A stretch of 64,000 bases of DNA from Ptychodera flava (Eukaryota; Hemichordata; Enteropneusta; Ptychoderidae): positions 16,957,353 through 17,021,352 of the forward strand of contig NC_091946.1 of assembly GCF_041260155.1 (NCBI RefSeq), written 5' to 3'. Position 1 is the first letter of the stretch. Every line of letters starts with the position of its first letter. The notes under the pieces are model-generated. The model was not told where the DNA came from, searched no databases, and was given only the letters and a program-made list of their open reading frames with translations. Below, in pieces: positions 1 to 12,340 of this stretch. Made by a program: the position numbers and the translations under genes.

Positions 1-3000
1 TCACGTCTATTATGTGAACAGAACCGTAAAATATCAAATATATACCCTTTCTATATGCAGAAACATCTTTTGTTTCACTGACGATCAAGTTAAAATGCTC
101 AAATATCGCAACAAGACTTGCGTGTATTTATTTGCACGATGTGAACGCGGAACTAGGCCGCCTCGGCAGACGAGCGAGCGCTTCTCTGAAAGTCTGTATC
201 ACGATGTCACGTCAGACAATACACACGGTCCGTGATACACTGAAAATTGTCGCGAATTTATATTTAAGGAAGCCAATTCACACAAGTTTCTAACGCCAGT
301 AAAGGTATTTTCTTGTTGGCAGCAATACACCACGAACATTTTCGCTATTCAGGAGTGCCTTACTCGCTCTACGTTCTAAAAAAATGCCATGCGTATGCTT
401 TTGACCATATGCATGCCGCCACCTTCCTTTCCAAATTCACGGTCGACTTTCCTACATTGATCATAATTTTTCTTTCCATTTCATAGCTTTACTTGCACTT
501 AGAATGTGTGTTTTAGGGGTGGTTTCCCCAATATTGGTGGAGCAGCCAAAGCAAAAAGGAAAGTTTGCCGTTTTGCTTAGTTTCACCGACACTACGATCC
601 TTCAATTGAATTCAGTGTTGACGATGACATGGCTGTCACTGCACGGAGTTATCTGTAGGCACACATTGCGCGTAGTCAAACCCAAAACTTCGCAACATTT
701 TAGTCAACTAGTCATTATATACTTGCGGTACTATTGATTTGTGAGTTATTTCGTTACAATTTTATTCATACTGTATGTGTTACAAATAGGATCTCCTGAC
801 GCATTTAAAGGTCGGGGATGCAAAGAGATACGTATAAAGTAATGCAGGACATGTGCGTGCGGACAAAGTGATGACGTCATAGTGCAATTTTCGATTCGCA
901 AGTTTGGCTAACTTTTGCCAAAATCTTCTCGCCAAACGCTACTTTTTTCTCGCATTTGCGATTTGGCGAGAGGGCAGCGGAAACACTGCCCTGGACAGAA
1001 AGAGTTCAGAAAATAAACAAGTAGCAGGGAAAAATCCAACCATATACAAAAAATAAGTTTGTATAGATATTTTACAAAGATTAACCAAGAAAATCATAAT
1101 CCTACAAATCGCCAAGGTCATGTGCAAAAAATACCAGGCAGGTGGTATACCAAAGCGCCTAGTCCTGTCACTTAAGTAATATGCACCTCGAAAGTGAAAG
1201 ATTTACACTTTTGCTCAAACCTTCCTTAAGGAATATCTAAACCATTCTCTGTCAAAATCAAGAATAAAAAGAGGGGGGATCACCGTGCAAATTTTGGTAC
1301 TAGAGAAACATATCACCCAAGATTTACCGATATTAGAAATTCAAAATGGCTCCCATCCCTGTGTTAACTCTATGAAGAAAAATAAAAATTTTCGAATTTC
1401 AAAAAACTTAGCCGGTGAAAAGTTTTCTTTCACCAAGAGCTTTAAAATGAACCCCCACATGCGGTATATCAGAAGAGAATTGTAAAAGTTTGAGAGTCCG
1501 AATGTCTGTCCCCGAGGTGCGTTCTTCCTTAAACAAATAGTGAAGAGAATGTGCATTTAAATTTCTTACTTCGATATAGAAGGAATGAAATGGTATGCAA
1601 TAAAGAAGGAACTTCATAAATAAATATAGCATAAAAAGGACAGCATACACAAGCTCTAGTTTAGTAACTTACACGTATGAACTGTTTTTGTCAGTGTTGA
1701 GGGACTGTGGCTTGGACCAAAATAAACAAGCCGCATGTAGAAACAGCACTTTGAGGGGAGCACCAGAAAGGTGTTAATGACTTTCTGTGAAGCAATACAC
1801 AAAGTCCTTCTAATGCTTCAAGTAGGTGTCGAGTATACAAAGGAAAGTCAAGATTTCCCCACTAGTAGAGGTCTTCCAGCATTGACAGTAAAGAAGTAAC
1901 CTATCACGGTTGTGATATTACTTGAATAAAAATGTCTGAAAATATTAACCAAGAAAGGTGATTTTAAGTTATATCACAGTTGATACTGTGTGTGTTGTCA
2001 TGGAAGTACCATTGTTGACAGATAGATCATGGCAGTAAAAAAGACCTTTATGTCTAGACTGATTAATATGTGTGTAGGTAACAATAGGGAGAATTTGATA
2101 TCTCTGAGCAATTATACAGAACTGCCTGCAGTGAATACAAATAATTATACTGAAAGACTAAACAGGCTGAATGTAATGTACATGGAACCAACCCTGTTCC
2201 TGTCTTTCCTGGATTAGACAAGAGGAGCCATGCTTAATTTCTTCAGTTTGTCAACGATACACAGTTATTTTGGTTTAATTTGGTTAGATAAAGCCCTACA
2301 TACCAGAGAAAGGGTTATACATCTATAGTACTAGCTTCTGGTACAGGTACATTATTAACCAGTAATACCATATCACGCACGGCACAAAACTCATCTTATT
2401 CCCTGTATTTGCCAGAGACATCCAAGCTAGATTTCATGGAATTTGCTAAGATCCTCATTCTGCTTTCACTTTCTCAGTTTAATGTACCTACGTGAAGGAC
2501 AACAATTGTATGAAATATGAGATCTATGATCTAATGTTGAGACAGTGTTTGATGAATGTTGATCACGAAACCATTGACCTCATCTCTTATGGGTCACATC
2601 TCTGACAAGTCAAGACAGAAAAGAAGGCGTAACCTTTTCACTCAAATGTTTTGGTTCAAACCCATTGTTCTCCATGGCAGGTGTAGACCTGTGTAAAAGG
2701 ACTAGGATGAAAAGATATGGCATAACTTCGGTGATATTTGTTTCAGTAGAGATGTCATTATAGTAAACGCTTTTCTGCTCGTTAAAGTACGGCGAGACCA
2801 TGATTGTGAAATGTTGACTCAAGCTTCATGTATTGTATACAAGGTAGATATTTTAATGACACAATTTTTAACTTACATCAGAAATTATGCTGTCAAAATA
2901 TTGCGTTGTTCAATTTAAGAACAGTCACAGTTCCCCATTTTCTTTCTTACACAAGGTGTCAGAAAATGATGATTTTCTGTGCTTTAGAGCAAATAACTTA

Positions 3001-3992
3001 TAGTCATTCCACAACATTCATGTTGCAGTCATAGCAGAATTAAAGAACATTAAATTGATACAAATAAAGTGTCTCGAAAACAGTTTTGTTTTCCATAAAG
3101 TGTTCATTTTTTCCGCTGTATAAGTTTGATCAGTTTGACAATATTTTTGAGCATAGTGAGGAAGTGGCAGTGCCCTTGTGAAGAGAGGACTTAAAATAAA
3201 TTTCATAAGGAATTGTCAATTCAGTTTATAGCTACTTGAGAAGATACATAGGTCCTTGTAATACGTGAATTGATCTCACTGTCATTCTCTCTGCCCTTAT
3301 GCTATTTTAATTATTTGTGTTGACAGCCTTCAGGTGTCAAAGTTTTATTTGTGTTGCCATGCATTTAATCAGGTGTCAATCAGTTGGATATTTACCCCTA
3401 ACTGTTAACACGTCTTTGACAGTACTGTTACCACAATACCCTTTTGATTTCTATGTTGTGAAATACAGATGTACAATTTTAGATCGTGTTCCCTTACCAT
3501 GCTCCCTAGTGTCCAACTTATTATTGTTCACTGATGTTTTTGTGTTATACAGTAGAATACGGTAGAAAATCTAAATATGAGAACAGCATTCAACATCTTT
3601 AAACAAGTAATTAATACTTACTACTTAGCGTTTAATTAGACAAAGGTCCAACTTTCTATGCCATTGGAAACATTTTGGTTAGTATCAAAATATGATAACA
3701 TTGTCAGGTTACAGGAAATATCACCCTGATTCCAGAACTCATTTATGTGTGATTCGGTTTTGTTTTTGTTTCTTTAGCTACCGTTTACCTTGGGTTCTGC
3801 TTGTGAACCAGAAGTTATCTTCCTTCTGTGGCAGTATTGTTTTTGGTCAAATCTATACCACTTATTTTTATAATACCAGTTAACTCTCTCAATACTTCAA
3901 TACAATATTTATATATATCATACATTTTTCCCATTTCTTTCCACGTGTTGTACCTTAATCAGCTGATATTATGTTTTGAATTGCTTTCACAG
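1..3992. other. Region upstream of the first recognised evectin exon; no gene identified
   Basis: No open frame here resembles a known family. The first coding exon of the evectin gene (initiator Met plus the start of the PH domain, normally ending in a motif like SGWL) should precede 3993, but I could not find it; it may be short and missed, or left of the window. The first 250 bases are relatively CpG-rich. One MITE copy lies at 1172-1532. The rest is AT-rich and looks intronic or intergenic. Confidence 0.5.
1172..1532 (+). repeat. TTAA-bounded MITE, copy 1
   Basis: About 360 bp running from TTAAGTAATATGCACCTCG to CCGAGGTGCGTTCTTCCTTAA-type ends, so the termini are imperfect inverted repeats of about 20 bp. 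Inside is the family core: GGGGGGATCACCGTGCAAAT, an ATGGC motif and GAGAGTCCGAATGTCTGTCC. It has no coding capacity. TTAA at both outer ends suggests a piggyBac-type target duplication, although the termini are not classic piggyBac. Confidence 0.75.
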
Positions 3993-4126
3993 CTGAGTTC
4001 CTGAGGAGATGGAAGAGGCAGTGGTGCGTGCTGTATGCCGATGGTGGTTTTGCATGTTATGCTGATGAGAGCAAAGGAGAGAGAGAAGTTGTCATTCGAA
4101 TGAATCTCGATGCCAAGTACATTACG
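3993..4126 (+). CDS. PLEKHB: Evectin exon: first half of PH domain
   Basis: Acceptor TTTCACAG and donor GTAATT flank a 134-base exon entered with two bases of a split codon and left in phase 0. It encodes the beta1-beta4 part of the PH fold (LRRWKRQWCVLYADGG, then CYADESKGEREVV), including the basic strand that contacts lipid headgroups in this family. Confidence 0.85.
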
Positions 4127-7100
4127 GTAATTATTCATCGATGATACAAGGATGACAAAGTACAACAACAATTTTGTTGTTCATTTGATCTGTTGTGAAG
4201 GTAATAATACTTCATTCACTGAAATGTGAATGGTGTACTTGGATGTGGATCATCCCAGGATTCAAAAGCGGTCAGTAGGAAATTTACTTGAAGTCAGTCA
4301 TAATGTCACAGCATTCTTGTAATTCTGTTATGTATATTGTGCTAATAGGACATTAACCCTTTGAGTGCCAAAGTCAATTTTTGTCACCTTTATAAAATAT
4401 ACCCAAATCAATTTTTTTCAGATTTTTGCCAAAGTGTTGATAAAAAATCTGTAGCAAATGAAATGTGGTGTCCATTTGGTCTAAAATTATCAAAAAAATT
4501 ACAGAAAAATTTATAAAAATTGGTAAAATGTTGCACTAAAATTTGGTGAGAAAAAAAAGCACTCAAAAGGGTTAAAAAAATATTGCTTTTATTAGTTCCA
4601 TGGCTATGTTATCAACCTTGAGGTCAACTTTACTTGTCACACCATACCACATCAACTTTTAACCCTTCTTGATAATAGTTTAAAACCAAAGACAATTGAG
4701 GGGGATTCCCCTCTACTGTCTATGATAAAACTAATATTTCTGTATTTTCCTTACCAAAAGTCTGGCTATGCAGTGCGTGACATCAGACCACCAGATGGCA
4801 GAACTTATGATAGCTTGATCGCTATCAAGACATACGACACAACCATTTCGCTGTGTGCTGAGAACTCTGATGACTGCAAGGCCTGGGTCATGGCACTTGA
4901 GCAGATGAAAGCATTACCAGCAGTAAGGCTACTACTATACATATCACTTTGTCCTCTCCGCATTGCCATAGTCAAATACTCACAGTCATAGTACCGTAGT
5001 GCCATATTCCTTGATCTGTGTGTTCTATCAGTAAATCTGGCATACTCATTAATAATGATGATGGAAATACTCTTAAATTTTTTATTTTGTTATTTTGTTG
5101 CACCATTGTAAAATATATGATTGTTACTATTCTAATCATTGGAAAAAGTTCCTTTGATAAAGTGGCTTCAGAAAGGGTGAACATCTGATGCTGTTACAGA
5201 AAGATAAAAATTAAAATAAAACTGAGTATAGACCGAAATGGGTGCCCATATGGTTCAAGTTTTGAACTTTTGCTGATAGTTTGGTTAAGGAGACTTTAGA
5301 AATTGCCTCTTTCATAGTTAAGAGAAGGGGCAACTGTTGGAAAGTTTTGTGTTGGAGAAGCACAGTACCCAAAATAAATGAAGTTTACTACTCAAATAGC
5401 TGCATGTCTGTGTGAACTCTACAGAAAAAAGTACATCTTTGATTTTGTTGAAAAAGAAGATGGTGGAAGCCCGAAAATTCTTGGCAAATCTAAAATGAGT
5501 TCATGCAATCTCTAGGCGAGCCGCCTGTATAGGTAATGTATGGAATCCATAAATCTGTCCTCAAGAGGAATTCTATCGTGAATCTTCTCTGGATCTTCAT
5601 TGTATCCTGAACACTGTGTCTTTTGTGTGTCTCTTTCAGCCTGCACCAGTGACAGTTCAAGTACCCAATCAGAATGTGACGATTGTGCATCAGCGCCGGC
5701 CACCACCAGCATACAGAGCCACTACAGTGACCACCACTACTTACCCCAATGGACAAACTGTGGTAACTCCAGGCAGCAACCAGGCCGTGGTCTACCCACA
5801 TTCCACCAACACAACATACCTTGTTCAAAGTGCACCTGGCCAGGCCGTCTATTATGATTACCGTAAGTAATAAAGAGAGGGTACATAAAGCTCATTGGTT
5901 GATATATGTACTCTGGTATATGTTGCATGTTGCTCTGTGTATGGTATATATGGTACATAATGGTGTAATATTATATCATCATCATAGCCATTGTTAAATT
6001 CACAGTGATTGCTCTTCATAGTGCACATTTCACTGGAGATGCGGGTTTGTGACGTTGACAAAATGATTCATCAAATGGTTAATTGTTATTCACTGTGTTC
6101 AAGGTGCTATGGATGTCATATATTCCAGTTACCCTTCTAACGTCTCCTCCACTCCTGTTATTCAGAAACAAACTGGTCAGATTTTAATATACTTCATTCA
6201 ATGTCATGGCTTTATGGCTACAGTTATGGGCTGTGAATAATTAAAAACCCAGTCATGATAAAAGAAACTCACTGAGTCATTGCCTCTAGGGGTTACAGTT
6301 GTGCTCAGTTTTTATTGTCATGCACAATTCACACCAACTACCATGGTTGTGCCTTGGAAACGCTTTTCAGATTTTACTCTGAAATATTTGTTATAAAAGA
6401 ACCAGTCAACAGTTGGAACTTCCAACAACCTATTCAAACAGGTAAAACAGGTATCATGTTAGGGGAGGTTTAAATTGTTGTTTAATCTTTAATTTTTGAA
6501 TTCCAAACTTTTGCTTCGTGGGGAGGGGGGGTGTCAGATTGCCAAATTGTTTGCCATGCACTATTCAGACCTACATGTATACAGGTTTATTTAAGCAATA
6601 AAGCACACCCAGCAACGGTATACCACGAGATTTTGACCAGTTCAAGACATATATCGCACGTGCATATATGAAGTGAACTGGTCAAAATCGAGTGGTATAC
6701 CATTGCTGGGTGTGATTTATTGCTATTATATCATAACAGTATATTGAAATTCTGCCATGGAACATCAAAAACGGGTTTTTGCTCAAGCTGAGAGCTCGCG
6801 CGTATGCCAGCCGTGGTATATCGCCAATATACCACAGTTCTTTTCGCGTCTCGAGCAATCAGATCGCTGCATTTGCGCCATAAATATACTGGTATGATAT
6901 AATAAAAATCATTGACTGCCTATCTGTAATTTGGTGTCTTTGTTCATATGGAAACTTCACTAGCACATTTCATACTACCGGATTTTTCTGAGAGTACGCC
7001 CAGGGCCGTTAAACAGAAAATGGCTACATTGTCTGCTTCACAGCTGTAGCTAAATAACAGCCCAGGGCCGTAATTCGGTAAAAATTTACCGCCAATTTAC

Positions 7101-10100
7101 TAAAAATACGGGATTTATTCTCTGGTCGTTCTACGTCACGACAACCCGCGTCTATGTCATCAATTTTGGTGCGTCGGACCTTCTTCTTTGTCGATCTTCG
7201 GTGTGCTCGTAAATATGTAAACAAACAACATGGCGGCCGATGTTTCTCCCATGATCAAAAGTCATGTAATGAAATCGATATTTTCACAGACTACCACATT
7301 ACTAATCCGAACAATGTAAACACAAGAATGTACCGCCTGTATATTCCGAAGGAATTACGTGAATAATTTGGGGAAACAACGAACTCGAAGCTGGTCGCGT
7401 ATACCGTGGGTTCCGTACGCATTGCAAACAGGGTCAGGCGCGACGTTTACAGTGTTCGCGCCGTCGAGATTCAGTCGATATTTGTTCCCGAAAAATAGCG
7501 TATCTTCATCTGTGATAAATTTCTAGGACTATACTACCTTTGAAATAGAGTATAACTTTGCGGAAGGTAGCCTACGTGTAGACCGAGAGCTGTCATTTGC
7601 TCCACACACGAACAAACGTGAGCGCTAACGCACACGACGGACGACTGGAAATGATTGACAACTTGTGCATGGCGTACTGATATTTATTCCTAAAGTAGTT
7701 CAAAAGTTTAAACGCGGAATCGTCATGGAAAACTTATTTTATTTTGCAAAAAATAACGAATTCTTGGCTTGTGCATGTGATAAGTATATTATTCCCTAAT
7801 ATTTTTCTTCGTTCAGCTCGGAAAATACTCGTGACGTAATGACCGTGTCACCACTCGTCTTCGACTCGTGGTGACACGGTCATTACGTCACTCGTATTTT
7901 CCTTTGCTGAACGAAGAAAAATATTAGGGAATAATATCTAATTATCACATGCCTCCATGGTTTGTCGAACGCATTCAAATACGGCTAGTTTTCAATCGGA
8001 TTCGAACCCACAACATACGGCATCAGTCGCCTAGCTGAGAGGCCATAGACAGAACCGCTCGGCGAAAAAGCGAAGAAAATCATCGATCAGATTTTGACGT
8101 GTGCACGTGTTCTGAGGTTGACCTAGTTTGTAAGTGTGACAAGTTAATCAAAGTAGTCGAACGTGTGAAAATAGATACAGTGTTTCACATTCGTTGCACG
8201 CAAAGAGGTCAATAATCGTAAACAATTGTGGATCATACCATTTCTACTAGGGATTACTACTACTGTTACGTTTGTGAATGCAACAAATTTACGCGAAGAA
8301 AATCATCAGATTTTTGTATCAAAGCAAAAAAAACCTGAAAAGTAATGATGTACATTAAATAAAAAAATAATGAAACAGAGTTATTTTTTATGATAGTCAT
8401 TTTATTTATTTCATGATCCCCATCGTGCAGAATGGAAAATTCCTGGCTCCTGCTTCATCTGTCAATCATTGTCGGCATTGTGTGGCAAACTCTAACGTTG
8501 ACTTTGCGTTCTTCTGGATCATTCCACCTGCATTTTAGTAGCATAAATAGGGGGATACGGACATATATCGCCGAAGTAATTATCTTAGAAGTGTAACTTA
8601 TTTTATTTTGTACGCTATATAAAACTTTTTGACCTTTGCGTAGGTAATTTTTTTCAAGGGGAGTCAAGTTGAAATGCCGTAGACAAAGGTTGAGATGAAA
8701 TTTAAATTCTTAATACGGCCCACCCCCCAAATAACCGCCCATGGGCGGTTTTTCGAGTGGGCGTACTCTCAGAAAAATCCGGTATCATATATGCTGGCGT
8801 TTAAGGTGTAATTCACATGACTATTTTGTGAAATTGTAATTTTCATCACTCATTCAAAATATTTTTATCATCATGTCTGTCATAATTAAAATACATTTTA
8901 AAACCCCATTTGGAGGGAGGGCGTTGTTTCTAGAGATACATGTAGTTAGCCAGTGACATCAGCTGCACAACTTCAAAGTCCAAGCATTCTCATTATTATG
9001 TTAAATGCAACATCATATTTCCCAGGCTTTGTGAACAGCTATGGCCAGACTTGACTTATTGTGTCTACAAACAGTTATTCATTAATTTTGAGAAAAAATA
9101 CAAAAACCCAATAACATGGCATGCACCAACTGAAGCACCAAACCATGTCACAAAATGCCCGATGCAATAAAGCTGCTGTCATTTCTACTTACTGTACTGC
9201 CTTTAAAGAAATAGTGATTGCATGGTGATCTTTCTATCTTCACTCCATGTCCTACAACTGCAAAGTTTCTGCTTTGCAAACATTCCTAGATCATAATCAA
9301 TTTAGTAATTCTTATACATGTAATTTACACACCCCGTATGGATGTACGGTATACACCATGTTGATGTCTCTTTCTATAGTGTAGTGAGTTTTGCACTTCT
9401 GTCTGCATCTGTAATATATTTTTTGCCATTTTCCTCTTTGTGTCTGCAGGCCCAACTTCTAGATGTACTGCTTATTACTATTACTAACACAGCTTCAAAA
9501 AAAGACTAACAAGGTATTGTTGTAGAAAACTTGCACCTTTCTTCCCTACATAATTTGTTGATATGTAAAAAATTCTTTGAGAACCACTGAAATTCATGTT
9601 ACTTTTCAGTATTGGTGTTTTGGTTTTTTTAGGGGGGAGGGAGGGAGGAGGGGGAGAGTTTGCATTGAAACACTGTAGGTGTATTAACTGATCATGTGTT
9701 ACACAATTTAACCATGATACTTTTAAAATTGGTACTGCTTGATCTTTGATATCAATTCCTTTCAAAATTGCACCTGTGAGTATATTCTTTCATTGCGACT
9801 CAAATATCTAACGGCTTCCATAATCCTATTCTTACTTATTCAAACTTCCCACCTTAAGCTCAATTTGACCTAGCTCCATTGCTTGTTTCAATATTGAAAA
9901 GGCCAAGGACTATTGTCCAGTGTCTACTGGATATGATATCTCTTTCCTCTACGCTGTCTTTAGATTTTTAGAAAACCAGCTGTTGTTAGTTTGATAGGCT
10001 GCCTCAATCATTTGATGTACCCTCTGCCAAGTTTGTGAAGAATTTTTACCATTGTTATATAATTTGATGAAAAGGTTAAGGCCTATGTCCTGAAAAAACT

Positions 10101-10642
10101 TGCTGTTGTGAAACCAATATTTTTTCTGTGTACTTGATACAAGTGAGCCAGGTACCAGTAGTCAACATCAGCGATGAGTTGATGGTGTGATATTTGTAGT
10201 CTCTTGTTTCCTGACTGTGGTCATCATTTCATCACTAGTTACTAGTGTTTGAGTAGAAACTTTGTCGGCAAAATCCAAATAATTTTTAAACTCTGATGGT
10301 AATACATGTAGCTAAGCTGTACATATTTTTTGTCAGTATAGGGATCAAAACCCTTTAAGAACAGGCAATAACAATTCCAGATGTTGCCACTATTTCCACA
10401 CAGAATTTGACTCACACAACCAGTGAATATCCGTGTGCTATGCAAAAAGTGATCTCAGACTGACGATTTCTGACTTTCCCGTTTCTCTTTACCCGGCAGC
10501 CAACCAACCTAATCAAGAAACGGTAATAATTGACAACAGACGTAATCATCGTGAAAGAGATTTTGCAACTGGAGCACTTGTAGGAGCAGCAGCGGGTGCC
10601 ATGTTGATGGGTCCATACCTGTGGTCACCACTGTGGTACTGA
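3993..10642 (+). CDS. PLEKHB: Evectin / pleckstrin homology domain family B protein (3' four exons)
   Basis: Coding exons are 3993-4126, 4761-4922, 5640-5862 and 10500-10642, all with AG/GT borders and matching phases, giving about 220 residues. The first two encode most of a PH domain: FLRRWKRQWCVLYADG, then RPPDGRTYDS and ISLCAENSDDCKAW, which match the evectin pattern of a PPDGK-like loop and ISLCAES-DDC-AW. The third encodes a Pro/Thr/Tyr-rich linker with PPPAY, and the last a hydrophobic tail ending GAMLMGPYLWSPLWY. Family knowledge: evectins bind phosphatidylserine or other acidic lipids through the PH domain, anchor by the hydrophobic C-terminus and work on recycling endosomes and post-Golgi membranes. 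Family and order of parts are clear; assignment to PLEKHB1 or PLEKHB2 is not possible because invertebrates usually have one gene. The N-terminal exon is missing. Confidence 0.88.
4761..4922 (+). CDS. PLEKHB: Evectin exon: second half of PH domain
   Basis: 162 bases, phase 0 at both ends, acceptor TACCAAAAG and donor GTAAGG. It encodes SGYAVRDIRPPDGRTYDS and the C-terminal helix with DDCKAWVMALEQM. The Trp in KAW is the near-invariant PH helix tryptophan. Confidence 0.9.
5640..5862 (+). CDS. PLEKHB: Evectin exon: Pro/Thr/Tyr-rich linker
   Basis: Acceptor CTCTTTCAG, donor GTAAGT; entered in phase 0 and left in phase 1. It encodes a low-complexity linker with RRPPPAYRA (a PPxY-like motif that could bind WW domains) and a Thr-rich run, ending VYYDY. 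Evectins have a comparable Pro/Tyr-rich linker between the PH domain and the C-terminal anchor. Confidence 0.8.
6588..6903 (+). repeat. Bipartite fold-back repeat, copy 1
   Basis: About 315 bp made of two adjoining imperfect palindromes. The first has arms starting AAGCAATAAAGCACACCC and closing with GGGTGTGATTTATTGCT. The second is bounded by ATTATATCATAACAGTATAT and its inverted partner ATATACTGGTATGATATAAT. It is noncoding and lies in the last intron of the evectin gene. Two more copies are at 33671 and 62583. Confidence 0.8.
7787..7938. repeat. Long near-perfect hairpin inside the TA transposon
   Basis: Two arms of about 70 bases (7787-7857 and 7864-7938) around a short TCTTCGA-like loop. 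The arms read ATTATTCCCTAATATTTTTC inward and the complement outward. A CATGTGATAA motif lies just outside each arm in inverted orientation, suggesting a nested fold-back element. Confidence 0.85.
7995..8064 (-). other. tRNA-like segment (A-box/B-box remnant)
   Basis: Read on the minus strand it has CGCCGAGCGGTTCT, like the D-arm/A-box of a Ser/Leu-type tRNA, and about 45 bases later GGGTTCGAATCC, an excellent B-box. A folded cloverleaf is not obvious, and the acceptor stem was not recognised. It may be a tRNA-derived SINE head or tRNA pseudogene captured by the transposon. Confidence 0.4.
10500..10642 (+). CDS. PLEKHB: Evectin last coding exon: C-terminal membrane anchor
   Basis: Acceptor ACCCGGCAG; enters in phase 1 and ends at TGA 10640-10642. 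It encodes NQPNQETVIIDNRR, then ATGALVGAAAGAMLM and the aromatic end LWSPLWY. This matches the small-residue-rich hydrophobic tail of vertebrate PLEKHB2, which follows a similar basic stretch. Confidence 0.85.
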
Positions 10643-12340
10643 ACACAGGGGAATCCATCATGACTGTGTAAACTGAAGGAGAGCATTTTACAGGTTGTGG
10701 TTTGCACAGTGAAAAGCTTGTATTTCCAATTGTAAATAGACTTTGAACAAGTATATGCAGAATTGAACACAAACACACAGTATAACTGGAATTCATTTTG
10801 CTGATCTTGCTTTTGCTGCAGACTATTATTTACAGCTATTTTACCCTTCCACCCCATTTCCTGATCTAAAGGTCCAACTTTACCAAAGAAAAGAATGGGA
10901 TTGGTTCAAACCACGGTGGTGGAAGGGTTAAAGAGGCATATGCTTGCTGCAATTAAACAGAAAAGCAAATTGTTGCAACCAGATTGATATAATTTATCTG
11001 AAAACATTGACTTCTGAAGTGTGAATTATATAGGTACACACATACAACTATAAGTATATGACATCAAGGAATATGTCCCTTTGATAGTTACTTTCATTTT
11101 AAGCTACAACCCATTTTAATATAGCTAATGTGATCAAGGACATGTACAACTTTTTCTTCAGGGCCATCAACCAGCATGTTAGTTCTATGTGCAACAATAT
11201 GTGAAATTGGTTAAAATGTCACACAGAATCCCTTTATATAAGAAACTGCTAAGAGTTGCCCGTATTGTAATCAATGATATGATCATGGAGCCGCAGATGT
11301 GAAAAAATGTTTGTCAACGCTGTAATGCATTGCTTGTTCGACTAAAAACGTTTGTGGAGATATGTTACAAAAATAGGATATCTTTACATGAGAAGAATTC
11401 TCACTTTTAATAGAAATTCTGCCTATTGAAAGTTCGATATCTCAGACCATGATTTTGAAATTGTTTGCCCCATAGCCATATTGACAGCAATGTTTGAATG
11501 CATTTTTAAAGTATTCTTGAATATATAGTGGAAATTTTTGTAGTATTGATGTTGTTAATGCATTCTTAACCTTTAAGCTGAAAGGCCACAGATTAGCTTT
11601 GACAGTGATTTACAAATTTACAAGTCTTTGGTTCAAATATGTTTGCAAATGTGTATGTTTGACTTGATGTGGATTCCATGATCAAGTGAAAGTGATTCTT
11701 GAAGATGTTGCACAATAGTGCCTGCTTTTATATGCAACTGTAGGGGGCGCTCTTTCAGCATGCTTAATATCATGTTCGATGTGGAGTGATTTTAACAAAC
11801 ACAATAGTTGAACAGATGCATGAAGTCTGTCAGGCTGCAATTTTTGCAATATCCAAGATGAGAGATCAGTGATTTCTAGGCAACGCAATGGTTTTTTTTG
11901 GTAAAAACCAAGACAAATGTTATCTTCAAGGCATTGACATGCAGTCGCTGCTAAAAAAAAGCAATATTGTATGAGAAGAAAAATGTAACCAGGAAAAGGT
12001 GGTTTGCTAGTGAAAGTTTTGAAATATATATGTAATACAGAAAGGAAGATGACAACTGTTTTGCAGATTTTTAGGGAGATTGTGTACAGGAATGAGATTT
12101 TTATGAAACTGAAAAAAAAAAAAATTGAAACTTTGAACAAAAATAACTTTCTATGTGATTACTGTTTTAACTTTATATCTACTGTAGCATAACCACATTA
12201 CAGGTTGGCTTGCCATGTTATTTTGTTAGTTTTCAGCATTTACACTGCAGTTGTTCAACGTTTTGAAGGAAATGCACAAATATTTAAAATTCTATTAATT
12301 CTACAAAATGTAATATCCTACATCTATACGGAGAAATAAA
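10643..12340 (+). other. PLEKHB: Probable long 3' UTR of the evectin gene
   Basis: No coding signal after the stop codon. The first good polyadenylation hexamer I see is AATAAA at 12335-12340, which would give a 3' UTR of about 1.7 kb. No spliced continuation is evident. Confidence 0.4.
12335..12340 (+). promoter_or_regulatory. PLEKHB: Candidate polyadenylation signal, evectin gene
   Basis: Canonical AATAAA, the first seen on this strand after the evectin stop codon. Assignment is by position only. Confidence 0.4.

Larger units (their letters stand above)
6978..8782. mobile_element. 1.8 kb TA-flanked non-autonomous DNA transposon
   Basis: Bounded by perfect 25-bp inverted repeats: the left end begins CCGGATTTTTCTGAGAGTAC and the right end is its exact complement. 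Both ends abut TA, as expected for a Tc1/mariner-like target duplication. No transposase-like frame is visible. Inside are a GC-rich stretch with AACATGGCGGCCGATG, a 150-bp near-perfect hairpin and a tRNA-like segment with a B-box. Terminal identity suggests a fairly recent insertion. Superfamily assignment rests on the TA flank alone. Confidence 0.75.

Noticed and set aside
2029-2217. Possible missing first exon of evectin (frame starting MAVKKTF)
   Set aside because: It lacks the SGWL-type start of the PH domain, and no donor joins it in phase to 3993.
7154-7366. Frame including ATGGCGGCC, resembling a housekeeping gene start
   Set aside because: It lies wholly inside the TA-flanked transposon, ends soon and shows no domain; the motif is noted as a possible binding site only.
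11682-12140. 152-codon minus-strand frame
   Set aside because: Low-complexity, Phe/Ile-rich, antisense to the evectin 3' UTR, no family signature.
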